Source: Calamus simplicifolius (Eukaryota; Streptophyta; Magnoliopsida; Arecales; Arecaceae). Taken from it: 64,000 nt of DNA. Both the position numbers and the translations under genes were made by a program. Positions 21,752 to 35,000 of the stretch are shown piece after piece (position 1 is the stretch's first letter; each line of letters starts with the position of its first letter). The notes below the pieces were generated by a model that saw only the letters and a program-made list of their open reading frames with translations, made no database searches and was not told the DNA's origin. Location of the stretch: contig UESW01001669.1 in the NCBI GenBank assembly GCA_900491605.1, positions 276,137 to 340,136 on the forward strand. The letters are read 5' to 3'.

Positions 21752-23898
21752 TGTTAGGAAATGTGTCCTACAGCCAATCGTCTAGCTTGTAGACGGTTAT
21801 GAGTTGATGTGAATGTACATGATTTATTCAATAAATAAAAGTCTATTTTGGCAGTACAGCATATAGTTTACATCTTCCAGTAGAATTCCAATATGTTGTA
21901 GTCTTAGAGTTACATGTATTCGACAATGGAGGAATTGTTGAGTAACTCTTAAATCTGTTCATGGCCAAATGATACGTTGTTACCTAGGATGACGACGTAA
22001 TCAAGTGTAGGTCATTGTGTGCCATATGGGTTGGTTTGTTCTCTTAAACCAAGGAGTGTATAAGACTGGTATGACATGCAGGTGAGTGTAGGAGTACATT
22101 CACTGAATAGTGACTCACCTCTGCTGAGTGCTTAACTGTCTGGAGCAACTCATAGAAAGGCAATGGGTATAAGTGTCCCTTTGACATGAGACTATCATGT
22201 TGACTTGATAAGCAACTCGCTGTACTTAGGCACTGGACCACCCGGATTTCTAACCCGGTGACGGAAGGTTGCTGGGTGCAGTCAAGTGCTTATTGGGTCA
22301 GTGATGAGTCAAGATGGGATTGTCCACTCTAAGTGTTAGAGAGAATGCTCGAACTATGTTTCAATTTAGCAAAACCTTGGCCAAGGTAATCTTTGTGAGG
22401 TGTCACAAGATTCATTGCATTGAAACATACTTGGGTGATTTACTCGGAGTTGGCAGTTAACTTCGTATTCGCCCTGAGTACTAGAACAAGGGGATGAATT
22501 ATACGACAACCATAGCCTGGGTTCCTGAATATTTTCTTGTGCAAATTTGATATATCCAGACGTCGGGAACCATGGCTAGATGGTCACATCAATTAGTATA
22601 GGAAGTGTTCCTATACTACCGGCTTAGGTTCGAACCTATGGAGTCATGCACATAGTCGGATGACTTGTACGCAGGTGTGATCACTGATTTGAGTGGGACT
22701 AAATTAGATGGGTCATACGGGGTTTGTTCTGGCTATGTCTAAATCGCACTAGGCATTAGCGGTAGCACCTACTTCGAGGGTGATTTGAGTTAGTCAGTAA
22801 CTCAAATAAAATTTTGGGACATTATATGAATCTGGTATGAAGTTAATTTGAACCAAGGACCAATGGTTGGTCTGACAACAGAGTGGTTTGGATCCGGGTT
22901 CAAAGTGGTTCGATCAGGATTTTCAATAGAGCCTTAGAAAGTTTATTTATGAATTTTGAATTCATAAATCACTTCGGATTGGAGCTCGGATAGGCCCAAT
23001 GCGAAGTATGGTTCAAGAGTTACGAGTAGCTTCTTTCGGATTTGAATTTGGACTTCAAACGGAATTGATTGGATCAGTTCTGTGTTAAAAAAAAATTAAT
23101 TAAAGTTTCTGTGGCGCATGTTAGCAGAGGGATAACGTGCGCCCATCAGATCTTAATTGCGACACATGGTGCACTGTGTGCACGCCACATGTGCGTAAAA
23201 AATATGTGCGACGATGTTTTTGCTTCTGATCTTTATCTGCTCATCTTCTCATTTGAACTCCGATTTCGAATCGGTTAGGTGTGTTGGAAAGCTCTTGATG
23301 AGCTCTTCAAGCCTACATAAAAATTAAATTCTAAAATTAGTTTTGAAAGTAGTTTTATGAAAGGATAAGATTCTATCTTATCTGATCGGATCCTTTGCGA
23401 AAGGATTACGGTGAAAAAGATTTTTAGGAGAATACGATCGTAACTATTACAGGGGATATAAAATACAAAGCAGAAAAAAAATAGAGAAGAAAATTGATAG
23501 AGTTTTTTTCTATGAAAGTTGATCGTCTGCAATCACAGAAAGTAAAAGAGAAATCCAATCAAGAAGAGACTGTCTCTTCTTAGGGAGAATAGTTCTCCTT
23601 CCATTGTTTTAGAATTCCACCTCCTATCTACATACATCAGGCATGCGTATGATATAGAGGAGCGGCGCGTGCGGCTTTTGCAAGGCACAAGGAGGAACTT
23701 CTCCCTGCATATCAGATCTGCTACGTTCGTCATCTACAGCTTCAACATCGAGAGGTATTGTTTTAAACTTATTTTTACATACTCTTAAATTTCAGATCTG
23801 CTAATATGCTTCAATTTATGTTCAATGTGAATATTAAAATTGAATTACATGCTTTTCACCTTGAGATCCTATGCATAGGAAAAGCAATTTTTCCTTCA
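21752..23898 (+). repeat. 3' LTR of the Angela-like copia
   Basis: It starts TGTTAGGAAATGTGTCC after a short purine-rich tract (CAAGTGGGAG). It is about 2.1 kb, AT-rich, with a TATA-like GGATATAAAATAC near 23455 and GATCCTATGCATAGG near 23865. No coding sequence is supported inside. The 3' edge is approximate because neither the second LTR copy nor a convincing target duplication defines it. Confidence 0.75.
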
Positions 23899-24149
23899 AA
23901 AAGGGACTTAGCCGACAGTGCGAGCCCCTATAGATCCGGTTTGGACCACGAGAAAGCAGTGGTCACTCACTACTGAACCTAAGCCTATGGGATTTCGGCG
24001 ACACTACAGATATGCGAGACAATTGCAAGGAATGAAGGGAAACTTTTTAAGCAAAAACTTTTCCCTTTCATTAATATCTTTGGCAGTGACAAGATCCGAC
24101 TCGAAGTCAGTTGCAAAAAGAAAAGAAGATGATACAAAGAGTTCCTAAT
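23899..24149 (+). other. Tat 3' UTR remnant between the copia end and the antisense gene
   Basis: TGCGAGCCCCTATAG at about 23919 resembles TTGCGAGCCCCTAAGG at about 18338, left of the copia, which suggests the Tat sequence has resumed. No coding signal is seen on either strand. Confidence 0.4.
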
Positions 24150-26630
24150 CTAGGATCCGCCAGGCCTTGACTCTCCATTGGCCACACCCACGTCCGATCC
24201 CTCATCGTCCAGGTCCCCAGACTGGATGGCATCAAGATCAGAGTTACTAATTCCAAAGACCTCTGACACCTTCGCCTTGCATTGGTTGAAACCCTGTGCA
24301 TAGGCATTGATGCTGGCCTCGGTCACTTCCTGCTCAAACTCCGACGACCCACGAAACTCGGCAACGACATTTTTAGCCCGGGCATCGGCTTCCTGGACTT
24401 GCACTTCAGCTGCCCAGGCCCGACTCTTGGCCTCCTCAGCTCGGGCCCCGGCATCCCAAGCCTGGGCCACAGCTTCCGCCTGCCTATGCTTTGCCTCTTG
24501 TGCCACCATCTCCACCGTGGCGGCCCTCCCTACAGCGGCCTGGGTCTTGACCATCGCTGCGTCGGCCCAGTCCTCGGCATCCTTGTGTTGGCGGACCAGC
24601 TCCTCCATCCTCTCCTCGGCCGACTGCAGTCTGGTGAGACTACGGCCAGCATGGCCTCAGATGCAAAGGCTCGGCTGTGCTCAACTGCTGCCTTACTCTT
24701 TTCCTCCTTAAACCGGGCCTGCCACTCGTCCCGGTCGACCTTGGTTGTGAGGAGTTTGCTTCCTAAGTCATTCTCCCGGGCCTTGGCTTCCTTCAGTTTC
24801 TGGGTAAACTTCTCGGTTAACTCTTTGCACTGCCCCCAAAACTTGTCCACCCTCCCCTGGGAATGCATGAGCGTGTCACATGTCCGAACCATTGAGTCAT
24901 GGAGTGCGAAGACCCCATTGGCCATCTGTGCAAATCAGCTTGCCAGCTACATATCAAATTAAGCACATATAAAAGGGAACAAGAGCGAAAGTTACCTGGA
25001 GTACCGACACGAAAGTCATGTCGAGGACCTCGGCGATGGATTGTTGGTGCAGCTGCGCATGGATTTGCGGCTGCTGCAGTCTCCCCAGCAGGCGCTCCGC
25101 TTGCCCGGCATCCTCCATGGAAGAAAATTTTGGCACCGGCCGCGGAGGTCACCTCGGCACCTTCCCAACCGCTCACCAGATTGAGGAACGTCTGGTTGGC
25201 GGCGTTGAGTTTTCTGGCTCAGCCTTGTCTTCGCCTAACGTCTCCGCCTCGGCACCTCCCGCCGCTGTCACCGCCTCCCCTCTCCAGTCGTTGGGAGAGC
25301 CTCTTTCGTCTCCGGCTCGGGAGGAGCCAGAGGTCCGTCTTCATTCCCTGCCTACCCCGCCTCGGCAGGCTCCATGGCGGCAGGGACCCCATCCTCGGGA
25401 TCCAGCTCCACCACTATCAGCTCGATGGCAGCTGGGGTTTCTTCTCCGGCATTGACGGGTGGGGCCGGTTGGCCCCCCTCCTCTGCTCTAGCCCCGGCCA
25501 GACCAGGGGCCGCTTCTACCGGTGCCTCATCCGACGCCCTCCTACTCGGCTCCTTCGTGGGAGCCGCTGCTGTTGTTGGAGGCATCTCTGTAGGAGCCTT
25601 CGAGGCCTGGGCCGGCTCGACTTGGGCCTTCCCTTGCACTCTCTTCGCCGGCCTTACTTCGTCGCCGGCCTCCTGCTCTTTTCATGCAAGGCTGCCTTCA
25701 GTTTTTCGGTGGGCACCTTCATTGTTGCACAAGGTCAAAAGTTAGTAAAAGAAAGCACCAAGCCGGGGACGAGAAGGATGGGTCTCGCGCTCACCAACCA
25801 TCAGAGCTAGCTCGGCCTCATAGAGATTCTCCTCGGCTAGTAATTCCTTATAGGAGGGGATCTCAGAGGATGTCAGGCGGTCGAATAGCTCTCTATCCCC
25901 CTCGTTCACGGCGAGTTTTTGTTGGGGTGGACATCGGGTTCTCTCTAATCGGCCCTCACTCCCTCTATATGGGCATACAAAAAACGGGATTTCCATCCCC
26001 AGACTTTACAAAGAAGGCGAAGAGGAAGGGCTCGGCCCAACATGCGTCCTCGTTGTGGTGGCAGAGCTTATAAAATGCTCAGAATAGGGAAAGCCTAGCC
26101 TCTGAGCCCTGAAAAAAACTAAGGATAACAAATGCACAAATGATCCGAATCGAGTTTGGAGTCAGTTGCGCAGGAACTAACCTATACCTATTTAGCAGAT
26201 TCAAAAAGAAAGGATGGAAGGAAGGCGCAGTCCACACCTGAAGAACTCTTCGTACAGAGTAACCCAACCAGAAAGATTGGAGTTCACTCTGTCCTCGGGC
26301 CTTGGCGCGGACAAACGGATAAAGCTGGGGACCTTATACCTATTCCTAAGGTCTTCTATCTCTTCAGGGTTATGGTGGAAGCCACCCCTCTGGCCCTGCC
26401 ATGTCCAGACCGGCTACCGGAAGAGGAGCCGGATGGGCTGAGGATGGAAGGTCTGCTCTCATCGGGGATGCTCGAGAAGGTGATTTGGCACTCGCCACTG
26501 GGGGGTCGCGGATGGTGATTCCGCCCATCGGCCGGGGCACACGACGGACCAAAGGGACATCATCCTCATCAAAGGAGTGAGGGGAACTCACCATAGGTCT
26601 CTTTTCCTCCCTAATGGCTCGACGGTCCAT
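24150..26630 (-). pseudogene. Antisense extra gene of the Tat element (gypsy-type transposon domain plus coiled coil), broken
   Basis: It reads opposite to gag-pol and lies before the 3' LTR, where Tat elements often carry an antisense ORF of unknown role. The proposed start is MDRRAIREEKRPMVSS (26630). A domain at about 25750-26270 has NRYRLVPAQLTPNSIRIICA and FVILSF, which resembles the Pfam 'putative gypsy type transposon' family. A proline/alanine-rich linker follows (about 25350-25640). A long alanine-, glutamate- and glutamine-rich coiled coil lies at 24150-24925 (for example AWAAEVQVQEADARAKN). Several frameshifts or introns separate the pieces. It ends close to the Angela-like copia. 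Function is unknown. Confidence 0.6.
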
Positions 26631-27211
26631 AGGTTTCGAAAAAAGGAGCAAAAAGGGAGAAACTAACCTGGTGTTTAGAAGAAAGACGAAGGCTGAAGGT
26701 CTCTCGGGCTTCGAAGACTCAGAACTCAGAGGAAGAGGAACAACGGAGAAGATAGTGATGGCGTAAAGGTCCCCATCAGGCGTGAAGGAATATTTTATAT
26801 TCCGGTTTTTAAATTGCCTCACCCAAGATCTCGCCACGTGGTCTACAGCCGCTGCACAAGACGTCCAGCTGTCGACGATCCCACCTACGCTCGAGGTACA
26901 ATGCCTCGGTTCCGCCTAGGAAGCGAGATTTCCAGCCAATGACAGGCATGAGGAACGGTAAGGCAATGATGGCGCTCACCTTTTTCCCATCCCTCGAGAG
27001 GCATTCCCTCGGTGCGTCAGGCGTTGACGTCATCCGCTACCTTCCCGCTTGATTACGGAAGATTTTTGAAGCGACATCGCGTCGAGAGAGTGCGCCGCAT
27101 TTCCGGCAATTAAGGGCACGCGACAGCTTGCCATTATTTCTAATTTCGCGCTCCTTTCGCCCAAGGCTCAGCGGACGTGTGGCCCCTCGTGCTCAGGAGC
27201 GGAGGGGCATC
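26631..27211 (+). other. Tat spacer and polypurine tract before the 3' LTR
   Basis: About 580 bp lie between the antisense gene start and the 3' LTR. The tract AGGAGCGGAGGGGCAT (27195-27210) abuts the LTR start TGATGTGG and is the probable polypurine primer. The remainder is GC-rich and would hold the promoter of the antisense gene, but no clear element is visible. Confidence 0.5.
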
Positions 27212-28271
27212 TGATGTGGCCGATGGTGCCATGTGGACAATAATGGCAAAATTGGCCAACGACATGAGCGAAAGCTGACGGACGCGCTTGCCCGACTTCT
27301 CCAAGTTAGCCGAGGCGGCCTCGACTCCTTCAAATCGGCCGAGGTACCCCGACTTCTTCAGTTAGCCGAGGCGGCCCCGACTTCTCCAAGTCGGCCCCCT
27401 GTGGCCCCGACTCCTCCGAGTCGACCGAGGTGGCCCCGACTTCTTCGAGTCAGCCGAGGCGGCCCCGACTTCTCCAAATTGGCCGAGGTAGCCCCGACTC
27501 CTCCGAGTCGACCGAGGCGGCCCCAACTTCTCCGAGTCAGCCAAGGTGGCCCCGGCTCCTCCAAGTCGGCCCCTTGCAGCCCCGACTCCTCCAGGTCAGC
27601 CGAGGCGGCTTTGACTTTTCCAAGTTGGCCCCTTGCGGCCCCAACTCGTCCAAGTCAGCCCCGGCTCCTCCAAATCGACCGAGGCGGCCCTGATTTTTCA
27701 ACTAGGCCCACCTACCATTTGACCTGCGCCGCCTGACACAGCCAGACCCACCTACCGCTTGACCATCACCAGGCCCATCTATCACTTGACCTGCGCCGCC
27801 TGACACAGTCAGGCCCACCAACCGTCAGGCCCATGTCTTCGATGGGACGGAGCCCACCAACCGCCAGGCCCATGTCTTCGATGGGACGGAGCCCACCAAT
27901 CAACTCCCACTCACATAATTACTACGTGCCCCGCGAACATTCTTTTCACGAAACTCCACACGGCTAATCCCAGATGGGTGTCAACGGCCTATAAAAGGTA
28001 AGAGAATTCAAAATTAAAGTACATGAATCCAAATGTCCACTAACACCAAAACTTCAGAAAAACTCTAACTCCAGGAGCTTTCTCTGCCTCTAAGGAGCTC
28101 TCTTGAGCTTCCCTTCTGCTGTGACCTCGGTTGCTAACTTGGGCGTCGAAGGGTCCCTACCGGAGCTTCCTTCGATTTCAGAATTTCTTGCAGATTATCT
28201 GTTCTGGAGAGAACCCCACCGGCCAGCCAGCACTTTTTCTGATGTCTGATTTCAGTGATTCAGCGTCAACG
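27212..28271 (+). repeat. 3' LTR of the Tat element
   Basis: It starts TGATGTGGCCGATGG right after the polypurine tract and ends GCGTCAAC(G), where the 5' copy has GCGTCAACA. The short hairpin units fill 27280-27705, more than in the 5' LTR. A perfect example, CCGACTT-CTCC-AAGTCGG, is at 27377-27394. The TATA-like box is at 27990-27996. The ORFs of proline- and arginine-rich repeats on both strands are by-products of these units. Confidence 0.85.
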
Positions 28272-28820
28272 GTAGCCATGCTGATCTTTGGTTTTCTCGT
28301 TCAACACTTCACATCTAAAATATTTCAGTTCCAAAGAGGAAACGATTTCGATCCAGCAATTCCTATTATAACTCAAATATGAAATTCACTAAATGGTGAA
28401 AAGAAAATGATTATGCTACACTCGTTTTGATTCACAAACTTTGTACGATACACCAATTGGGGTAATGCCATGGATGGGACGGTACATTGCTCCTTCCTAA
28501 TGGTGCGTCAATCACTGTAAAAGGCAAACTAGGAAATACGGTTCCGGTCTGGACGGTAAATTGCAAATCAATAATATGAGTAGTACACGAGTAGAAAGTG
28601 ATCTAGCTAGGTTTACCCAAGTGATAATTGAATACAACACTCCCAGGATCAAGAACGAGACTATAATCCAACAATGAATCTGCGGCAGAAAATTTGGCAA
28701 CTCAGGAATAAGTCGTTGGGAAGAGTTTAGATGGGCTATTTGAAAAACTTATCAACGATGTAAAATGATAGTACCACACCAATCTACTCTTAAAAAAAGG
28801 TATTAGTTCCTGTAAGGTTG
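28272..28820 (-). other. 3' flank and probable 3' UTR of the glycosyltransferase gene
   Basis: About 550 bp lie between the Tat 3' LTR and the glycosyltransferase stop codon (minus strand). There is no ORF worth keeping. The poly-A site is not clear to me. The Tat element lies immediately downstream of the gene. Confidence 0.45.
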
Positions 28821-29066
28821 CTATGTAATTTTCATGCACTTGAGAAGGACTTCTGCAAATCTCTTGTACATGTGATTCTTCAAGTACTTATCTTGTACCT
28901 TCTGTCTCCCCATCAAACCCATCTTCTCCCTCACTGATGGATTGCTCAGTAGATGCTGGATATTCTGGGCTAGGGCTTGCGTTCCTTCACGCCCAACAGG
29001 ATGTAGAAGGCCTGTTACATTATGCTCAACAATCTCTTGCGTGCCCCCTGCATCTGTTCCAAGCAC
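28821..29066 (-). CDS. Glycosyltransferase exon 4, C-terminus
   Basis: It begins after the acceptor GGTGTAG as VLGTDAGGTQEIVEHNVTGL, the standard GT4 motif after EX7E. It ends with HMYKRFAEVLLKCMKIT and a stop at 28821-28823. It is open and undamaged. Confidence 0.92.
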   Translation of the reverse strand: MLGTDAGGTQEIVEHNVTGLLHPVGREGTQALAQNIQHLLSNPSVREKMGLMGRQKVQDKYLKNHMYKRFAEVLLKCMKIT

Positions 29067-32000
29067 CTACACCAGAGGAACAGAAAAAATAAATAAATAA
29101 ATAAATTTCTTTATATATATTGTTTCTACCAGCAGAAACAGATGTCGATCCAAACATTGTATGGCACACTTACTGAGCAACTCATATCTCCTTCTCTCTC
29201 GAAGTTCACTGTGAGGCCCTTCCTTAAATGATCCCACATCGGTGGAGAAGGAAAAGGGTGAGGAATTTATAAAAAAAGCAAGAAAAGATAAAATACCAAT
29301 TGAATCCCTTTTGGGCTGTGATGACCCAAGTTGGTGTGAACCTTTTCCGTCTTGCTTTCTTATAATGAAACAAATTCGTGTGTACTATAGGCCCGGAGCC
29401 CGGATCGTTGCAATATGGTATCAGAGCCACACACCAACTAAAAGTGCAGGAGCTAAGTGCGACACAGGGCAAAGTGTTACATTGATGGGAGCCACCTCTT
29501 GAACCTATGGGGACCTTTAGAATCCTGCCTACCTGGTAGTTACCTCTGGCGATGAGGACCGCCTCTTTAAGGGGGGTAGATTGTGAGGCCCCTTAAATGA
29601 TCCCAGATCGATGGGGAGGAAAAGGGTGAGGGATTTATAAAGAAAGCAAGAAAAACAAAATATCAATTGGATCACTTTTGGACTGTGGTGGCCCAAGTTA
29701 GTGTAGACCTTGTTCGGTTCATGGGTGCTGCGGGCCCGGGGCCTGAATCGTTACATTCACAAATAGTGACTAGGTCCTAAACAGACATCTTCTTATCCAC
29801 ATACTGGTTTTTGTGTGTTTCATATGCTAGTGGGAAATGGACTTAATAGTAGTCGTGAAGGAATATTATAGATCAAGAATTTCTGCTAGCTCATCTCCAA
29901 GAAACAAGATAAAAGGAAAGGTTGCAGTAAATATCATGAAATGTCTCATAATTTCAATAATTTTTTTAGGATGAACTATGTGTGGTTTTGGAGTCCATCA
30001 TGATGGATTAAGTTCCTAACATTTTTTGAAATGTTCATCAACATTTACCAATCCTGCAAGCATGACCGTTGTGATCTTTGTTGCAGTCATCATCTTCACG
30101 TGAATTTTCTCAAATGAATGTGTGAATGGCATGTATCACCTTTTATGTCATCTTTATTCATAAGATGTGAAATGAATCCAACATTAATCTTAGATGTGAG
30201 AGGAAAAAAAGAGAACTAAGTCAGGGTTTCAGTTAACTACCTTAGATAGATGCCTTGAATTTGTTGCATGACATGATAACCAAAAAAGATGATAATTTAT
30301 CCTTTTATTATTTTTTGCATCAACAGGCAGGAATTTAATATAATTAAAAGGAAGAAGCACTAATACCGGCAGACCAAATGCCATAGCTTCAATTGTCACC
30401 CTCCCAAATGTTTCTCCAGCACCCTATAAACCAAACACTTGTTAATCATCTCTTTCTAACATCATGAAAAAGGATATATATCAACTGCATGATAATACAG
30501 AAGCAGAATCTCATTTGCATTTATTCTCCCATTAGAAAAAGGACCATGAAAAATTGAGCAGAATATAGATTCAAGTGTGAAGCAAGAACAACCAGACACA
30601 ATCTAGCATGCCATAACACGAAGAATACTTCAAATTGGCTTATTCTTGGGTCACAATCAAAATTATAAGCTACATGGAAACCAGTTCAGTGAAGTTTGAT
30701 GTGCCTTTCTACTCTTTCTTGGGCTGAAACATTTGGTGACGTGGATCATACGAAAAACTGCAAATGAATTATGAGTCTAGCTATTGGACCATCGTCAAAT
30801 TGAGAATCCAACTTCTGTTGGGTGGTTAGTACTGGTTGGGGTTGTGGTCAATATGATTTATTTTCTCTTGCTAGAACTTGCAAAGTATTGTAATGCACTA
30901 AGCTACTGCACATGCACATACTCCAAGGACATGTTTTGCATCATAACATTACTTAAACACTTGCTTATCAAAAGTTCCATGAGATCGGCATAGAAATTAT
31001 CATCACAAGTCATCAGCTCATCCTTCACCACTCTTTACCACTGGGGTTTCTGTCTGTCATTTGTGCTAATACCATCATGAGCAGGCTAGACCAATCTCTT
31101 TCTTAAAATTTGGGAACCTATTAAATGAAGATCATCCATACAAAGAAAACCTTCAGTAAGATTTGATTTGATTTCCTTCAAGAATCAAGTTTTTTGTCCA
31201 GTTTCCAAAAAATGCAACTATCACTTTCTCCTGTTCTCCCTAAAAAGTGAAAAAAGAATGTTATCTATAACAGCCCAATTGCTGATATTTTATAGTGTTG
31301 GCATTTCATATGGTACTGCTGCACCATCTGCATCTTATTCCTTCATAGCATTTTTGTTCTTAATATACCAGCATTTAAGTCATGTTCATCTTTATCCAAT
31401 CCAATTTTTGGTCTAAACACACTATGACTTCTTCCATCAGCTTTATTAAGTATATTTGAGTTAAAATTACAGAGTGATCCTGGTTATGATGCTTGTGAGC
31501 GTTGACTGCTGTATTGCCATTAAAAATAAGTTAATATCCTTGTCAATAAACATTGAATCCTTTGAGAGGATTTCTACATGGTCAACACCTATCCTGGCAC
31601 TTCTTCTCATTTCAGTTCACTTTTATTTTGCTACAGCTGTATTTATAGGGCGGTACGAATCTAATGTAAAGACTTGATTGTTATAGCTTTGAGAGCCCCC
31701 TTTATAGGAAATTAGAAAGTTTTTAATGGAAATTTCTCGTTGCTGCCTACAAATTACCGCAGACAAAACACAGGGTGAAGCCTAAAGTTTCTGGTCCTTG
31801 GTTTTCCAGATTTTCTAGATGCCTCAGTTGCATGGTGCTTTTGGTATCCATTAACACAACTATCCTGAAAAAACACAATTAGCATGTTTTTAGAATAAAG
31901 ATTTAAATGGTTGACTGATGCTAAATTGTGCTAGGTATAAGATAAGACAGGAAATCAAATTGATTAGGAGAAATTAGAAGTAGGAGGACAAGGAGAAGAT

Positions 32001-35000
32001 GAAGGCATGTTGAGAGGAGGGAAAAGCAAGGAAAGATAGGACCAGTCACCACTGAAGAAAACAGGACACCTCTTTATTCTTTAAACCTTTTATTTTTAGA
32101 AATTGAAAAATCATAGAAAATTTCATTTTATTGAAACCTTAAGACTTGAGAGAGGAGTGTCTGGACTATATGGGCAGCACCCAAAGAGTAAGCCCCCCCA
32201 TCCCAAACCACATTTAAAGCTATCTGATGCTGACAACTAGTCTAAACCCTCTAGAGATACCCCTGGAATCTTTTAATCCCAACAGCTGATCTGAAATATA
32301 TCTGACAACTGAAAAATGAAGGTAAGTTTTAATGAAAGTCTCAAACCAGTGATAGAATCTCTGTGATGATGCCTGAGAAGGATCAGAATACCAAGTAATC
32401 TAAACCCTCTGCAGACCTCTGAGATTTTGGCAACTAATCTCTTAAAATAATTCTGTGACTGTAACATCAAACAAAAACATTAATTAGAGACTCAAACCAG
32501 TGAACAAGTCTTAGAAATCTTGCCTGTCAATGATCTTGATGCCTTGCAGCTGTTATGTGCACCATAGAACCTTACTGTTTATTGGCAAATTACAAATTTG
32601 ACACTCAACTCCTTAAATGGCTTCCTTCATTTAGCCACTACATTTTGACTTATTGCCTACATTCATTCTGACTTTCGTGCAACCCAACACAACCTATAAC
32701 CACCACAAAGTTAGTGCAGTCATATCGTGGACATGGGCATCCAACTTGGTGCAGCAGAAAGGAGTTCATGACAAGCCTAAAATTTACTAGAAAAATGTCC
32801 AATTTAAGCCAAAAAGATCATAGAAAGCTTGTGAGATATTGGTATATACTTAAATGCTTGATAAAAATCAATGTTATTTCTAGAGAAGGCAAAAACTTAT
32901 TCCAACAGGTTGAGACGGGCAAACAAATTAGCAATTTTATGAACAAATTACAAAACAAGAAGATTTAGTTACAATTCTATTTCTTTATATTTATGAGTTC
33001 TTGTTCATGGATAATTTTTTTTCACATCTAGAGATAAGTCCCATGACATTTACATAATAAAGGGCAATGTAAGCACACTAAAGTGAAATCATTGAACCAT
33101 GCCTGGAAATTTTTACATGTGAGCTGTGAGAAGAACAAATTGGAAAAGAGACCAGTCTAAGTAATTAACAGAAGATTACATCATGCTATCCAATTCACAC
33201 CTTTTCAAATAAATAACTGCTTTAAAAATATCACAGAATACTGACATGAAGGGACAAGATCAAGAATTTTTTTAAAATGACTTTGTGTAATAAGGTAAAG
33301 TGTAAATGGGAAACATAAATTCCGAAGTACTATGAATAGTTCTTAATCCTTAATATGTTAAAAACAAGATGATGAAGCTTTCTTGATGCTAGATAAACCT
33401 GTCGTTTGAAGTGGACAATCATCTTCATTGATTGAAGCAAACAATCATCTTCAAAATGCTACAATTTTCTAGTTAAAGAAAAAAGAAAGCACTGTGAAAA
33501 TGTTCAAAAACATGTCCTTGGAAATCAAATCAGACTAAACAGAGAGCAATACCAATCACAGAATAAACATGACATCAGTTTCTAGCAACTAGAATATATT
33601 ATATAAAAACCCATGCAGAGAGAGGCCAGCTTACCTATATTTCGAGGCATGAACACCACCAGAAAATACTTAATTAGATTCAGTAGAACTCCATGAGTAA
33701 AAAGAAAGGACAGAAAAAAGTGCATATGACCATGAAGTTTGTGCTTTTCAGAACCTCACTGCAGATCTCCCATAGAAAAGAAAAGCTAGATATAGAAGTT
33801 ATTTTACCTTCTCTTATATATGAACAATCCAATGCACATAGTTAATCAGTTTCCGTAAAAGATATTATTAACAATAGAAGATTAAGAGCAACAACAGAAG
33901 ACTTGTGGTAGCATGTTTAACTAATTGAAATCACTAACAGAACTCCCATAGATCTTAATCTTAAAAAAAATGATGGATGCTTGAACATGATCAGAAGTTC
34001 TAGAGCAACTCTCCCTAAGTTCTACAGAGTGATATGAATATGAGGACACTAATAAGGTGGTAAGTCACCCTAATACTGTATTAGAATTCCATGCTGTAAA
34101 AGAGAGGCAAAATTAACATTAAAATGAAATAATGCACTTATATAAAATTACCTGAGTATTTATTACATAAACATCTGTTGCAGCATAGAGCGACGCAACA
34201 TGTGTAGTTGTTGGAGTCCATAGCACTAGCTTTGACAAGTTTGGATGTTGAGATAGGAATCTAAGAATTGCTTTAATATAGAGCAATTTATTGCTCTTTG
34301 ATCCTATAGAACCCATTAGAACTTTAAGGTTTTGCTCTAGCCTGCCTTCTCCTTCTGACAAGAAGTTTCTTAATTTTTGACGATCTCCTCGCACCATACT
34401 CTTGGAAGTATGATTACTCAAGGAAAGATTATCAGATAGCCATGAATATCCTTTCTTCCTCTTCTTGGAAGTCACATTAGTAGTGTTACTCTGGTGGAAA
34501 TCATCTGGTGGCTTATTGATCTGGTTGGTTTTCCTAGAGAGAATTTGAATTAGCCCATTGTTTTGGCTTTTATGAGCAACTTCTGACAGCTTTTTCTCCT
34601 CCACTGAACCATTGGTTTTAAATTTTTTTACAGAAACATTATGCTTAGCCACCAAAAGAGATGCTTCAAGAAGCAACCTCTGGCCTTTACGAGGGTTTAT
34701 ACTACTTAAAGACATCACAAGCACATCATTATCACCCAATTCCATCTCTTTTCTGGCTGCACTTCTTAACAAATTCCTTTTTTCCAACATGCTCTCAACA
34801 CTGAATGCTGGGGTGTTCAAGGAACATGGAATGCCTGCTACAAAGGCCAATTCGTCATTCACAGAAAGAGGCACAAGAATAGGCTCTGAATTCAAGTAAA
34901 TCTGTTCTTCTTCACACCAGGATAACCACTGTTTAGATTGTGATTCAGATAAGAATGCCAGCATCTTCACTTGGTTCAGCATATGCTTTGATCGATCAAA

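Larger units (their letters stand above)
18452..23898 (+). mobile_element. Ty1/copia retrotransposon, Angela-like, internally deleted
   Basis: The left edge TGTTAGGAAATGTGTCCTACAG recurs at 21752 as the start of the 3' LTR. The left LTR homology stops at 19007 and joins directly to the GAG-pre-integrase region. The rest of the 5' LTR, the primer site, gag and protease are therefore missing. The right end is probably near 23898 (CCTTCA), because Tat-like sequence seems to resume after it. A five-base match CAAGG at 18447-18451 and 24026-24030 is an alternative end that I could not confirm. Lineage is from RT and RNase H style (YVDDILLIGND, FTLNGGAICWKS) and the LTR start. Confidence 0.8.
1..28271 (+). 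mobile_element. Tat-clade Ty3/gypsy LTR retrotransposon, split by two later insertions
   Basis: Order seen: LTR, primer site, gag, protease, RT, RNase H, a second RNase H, integrase, tandem 3' UTR repeats, antisense gene, polypurine tract, LTR. The second RNase H after the usual one, the antisense gene before the 3' LTR and the tandem 3' UTR repeats are known marks of the plant Tat clade. Removing the Sirevirus at 7926-17993 and the copia at 18452 to about 23898 leaves an element of about 12.8 kb. The reading frames are broken by many stops and indels, so it is not autonomous now. The first roughly 70 bp of the 5' LTR lie outside the window, so its target duplication cannot be checked. Confidence 0.85.
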
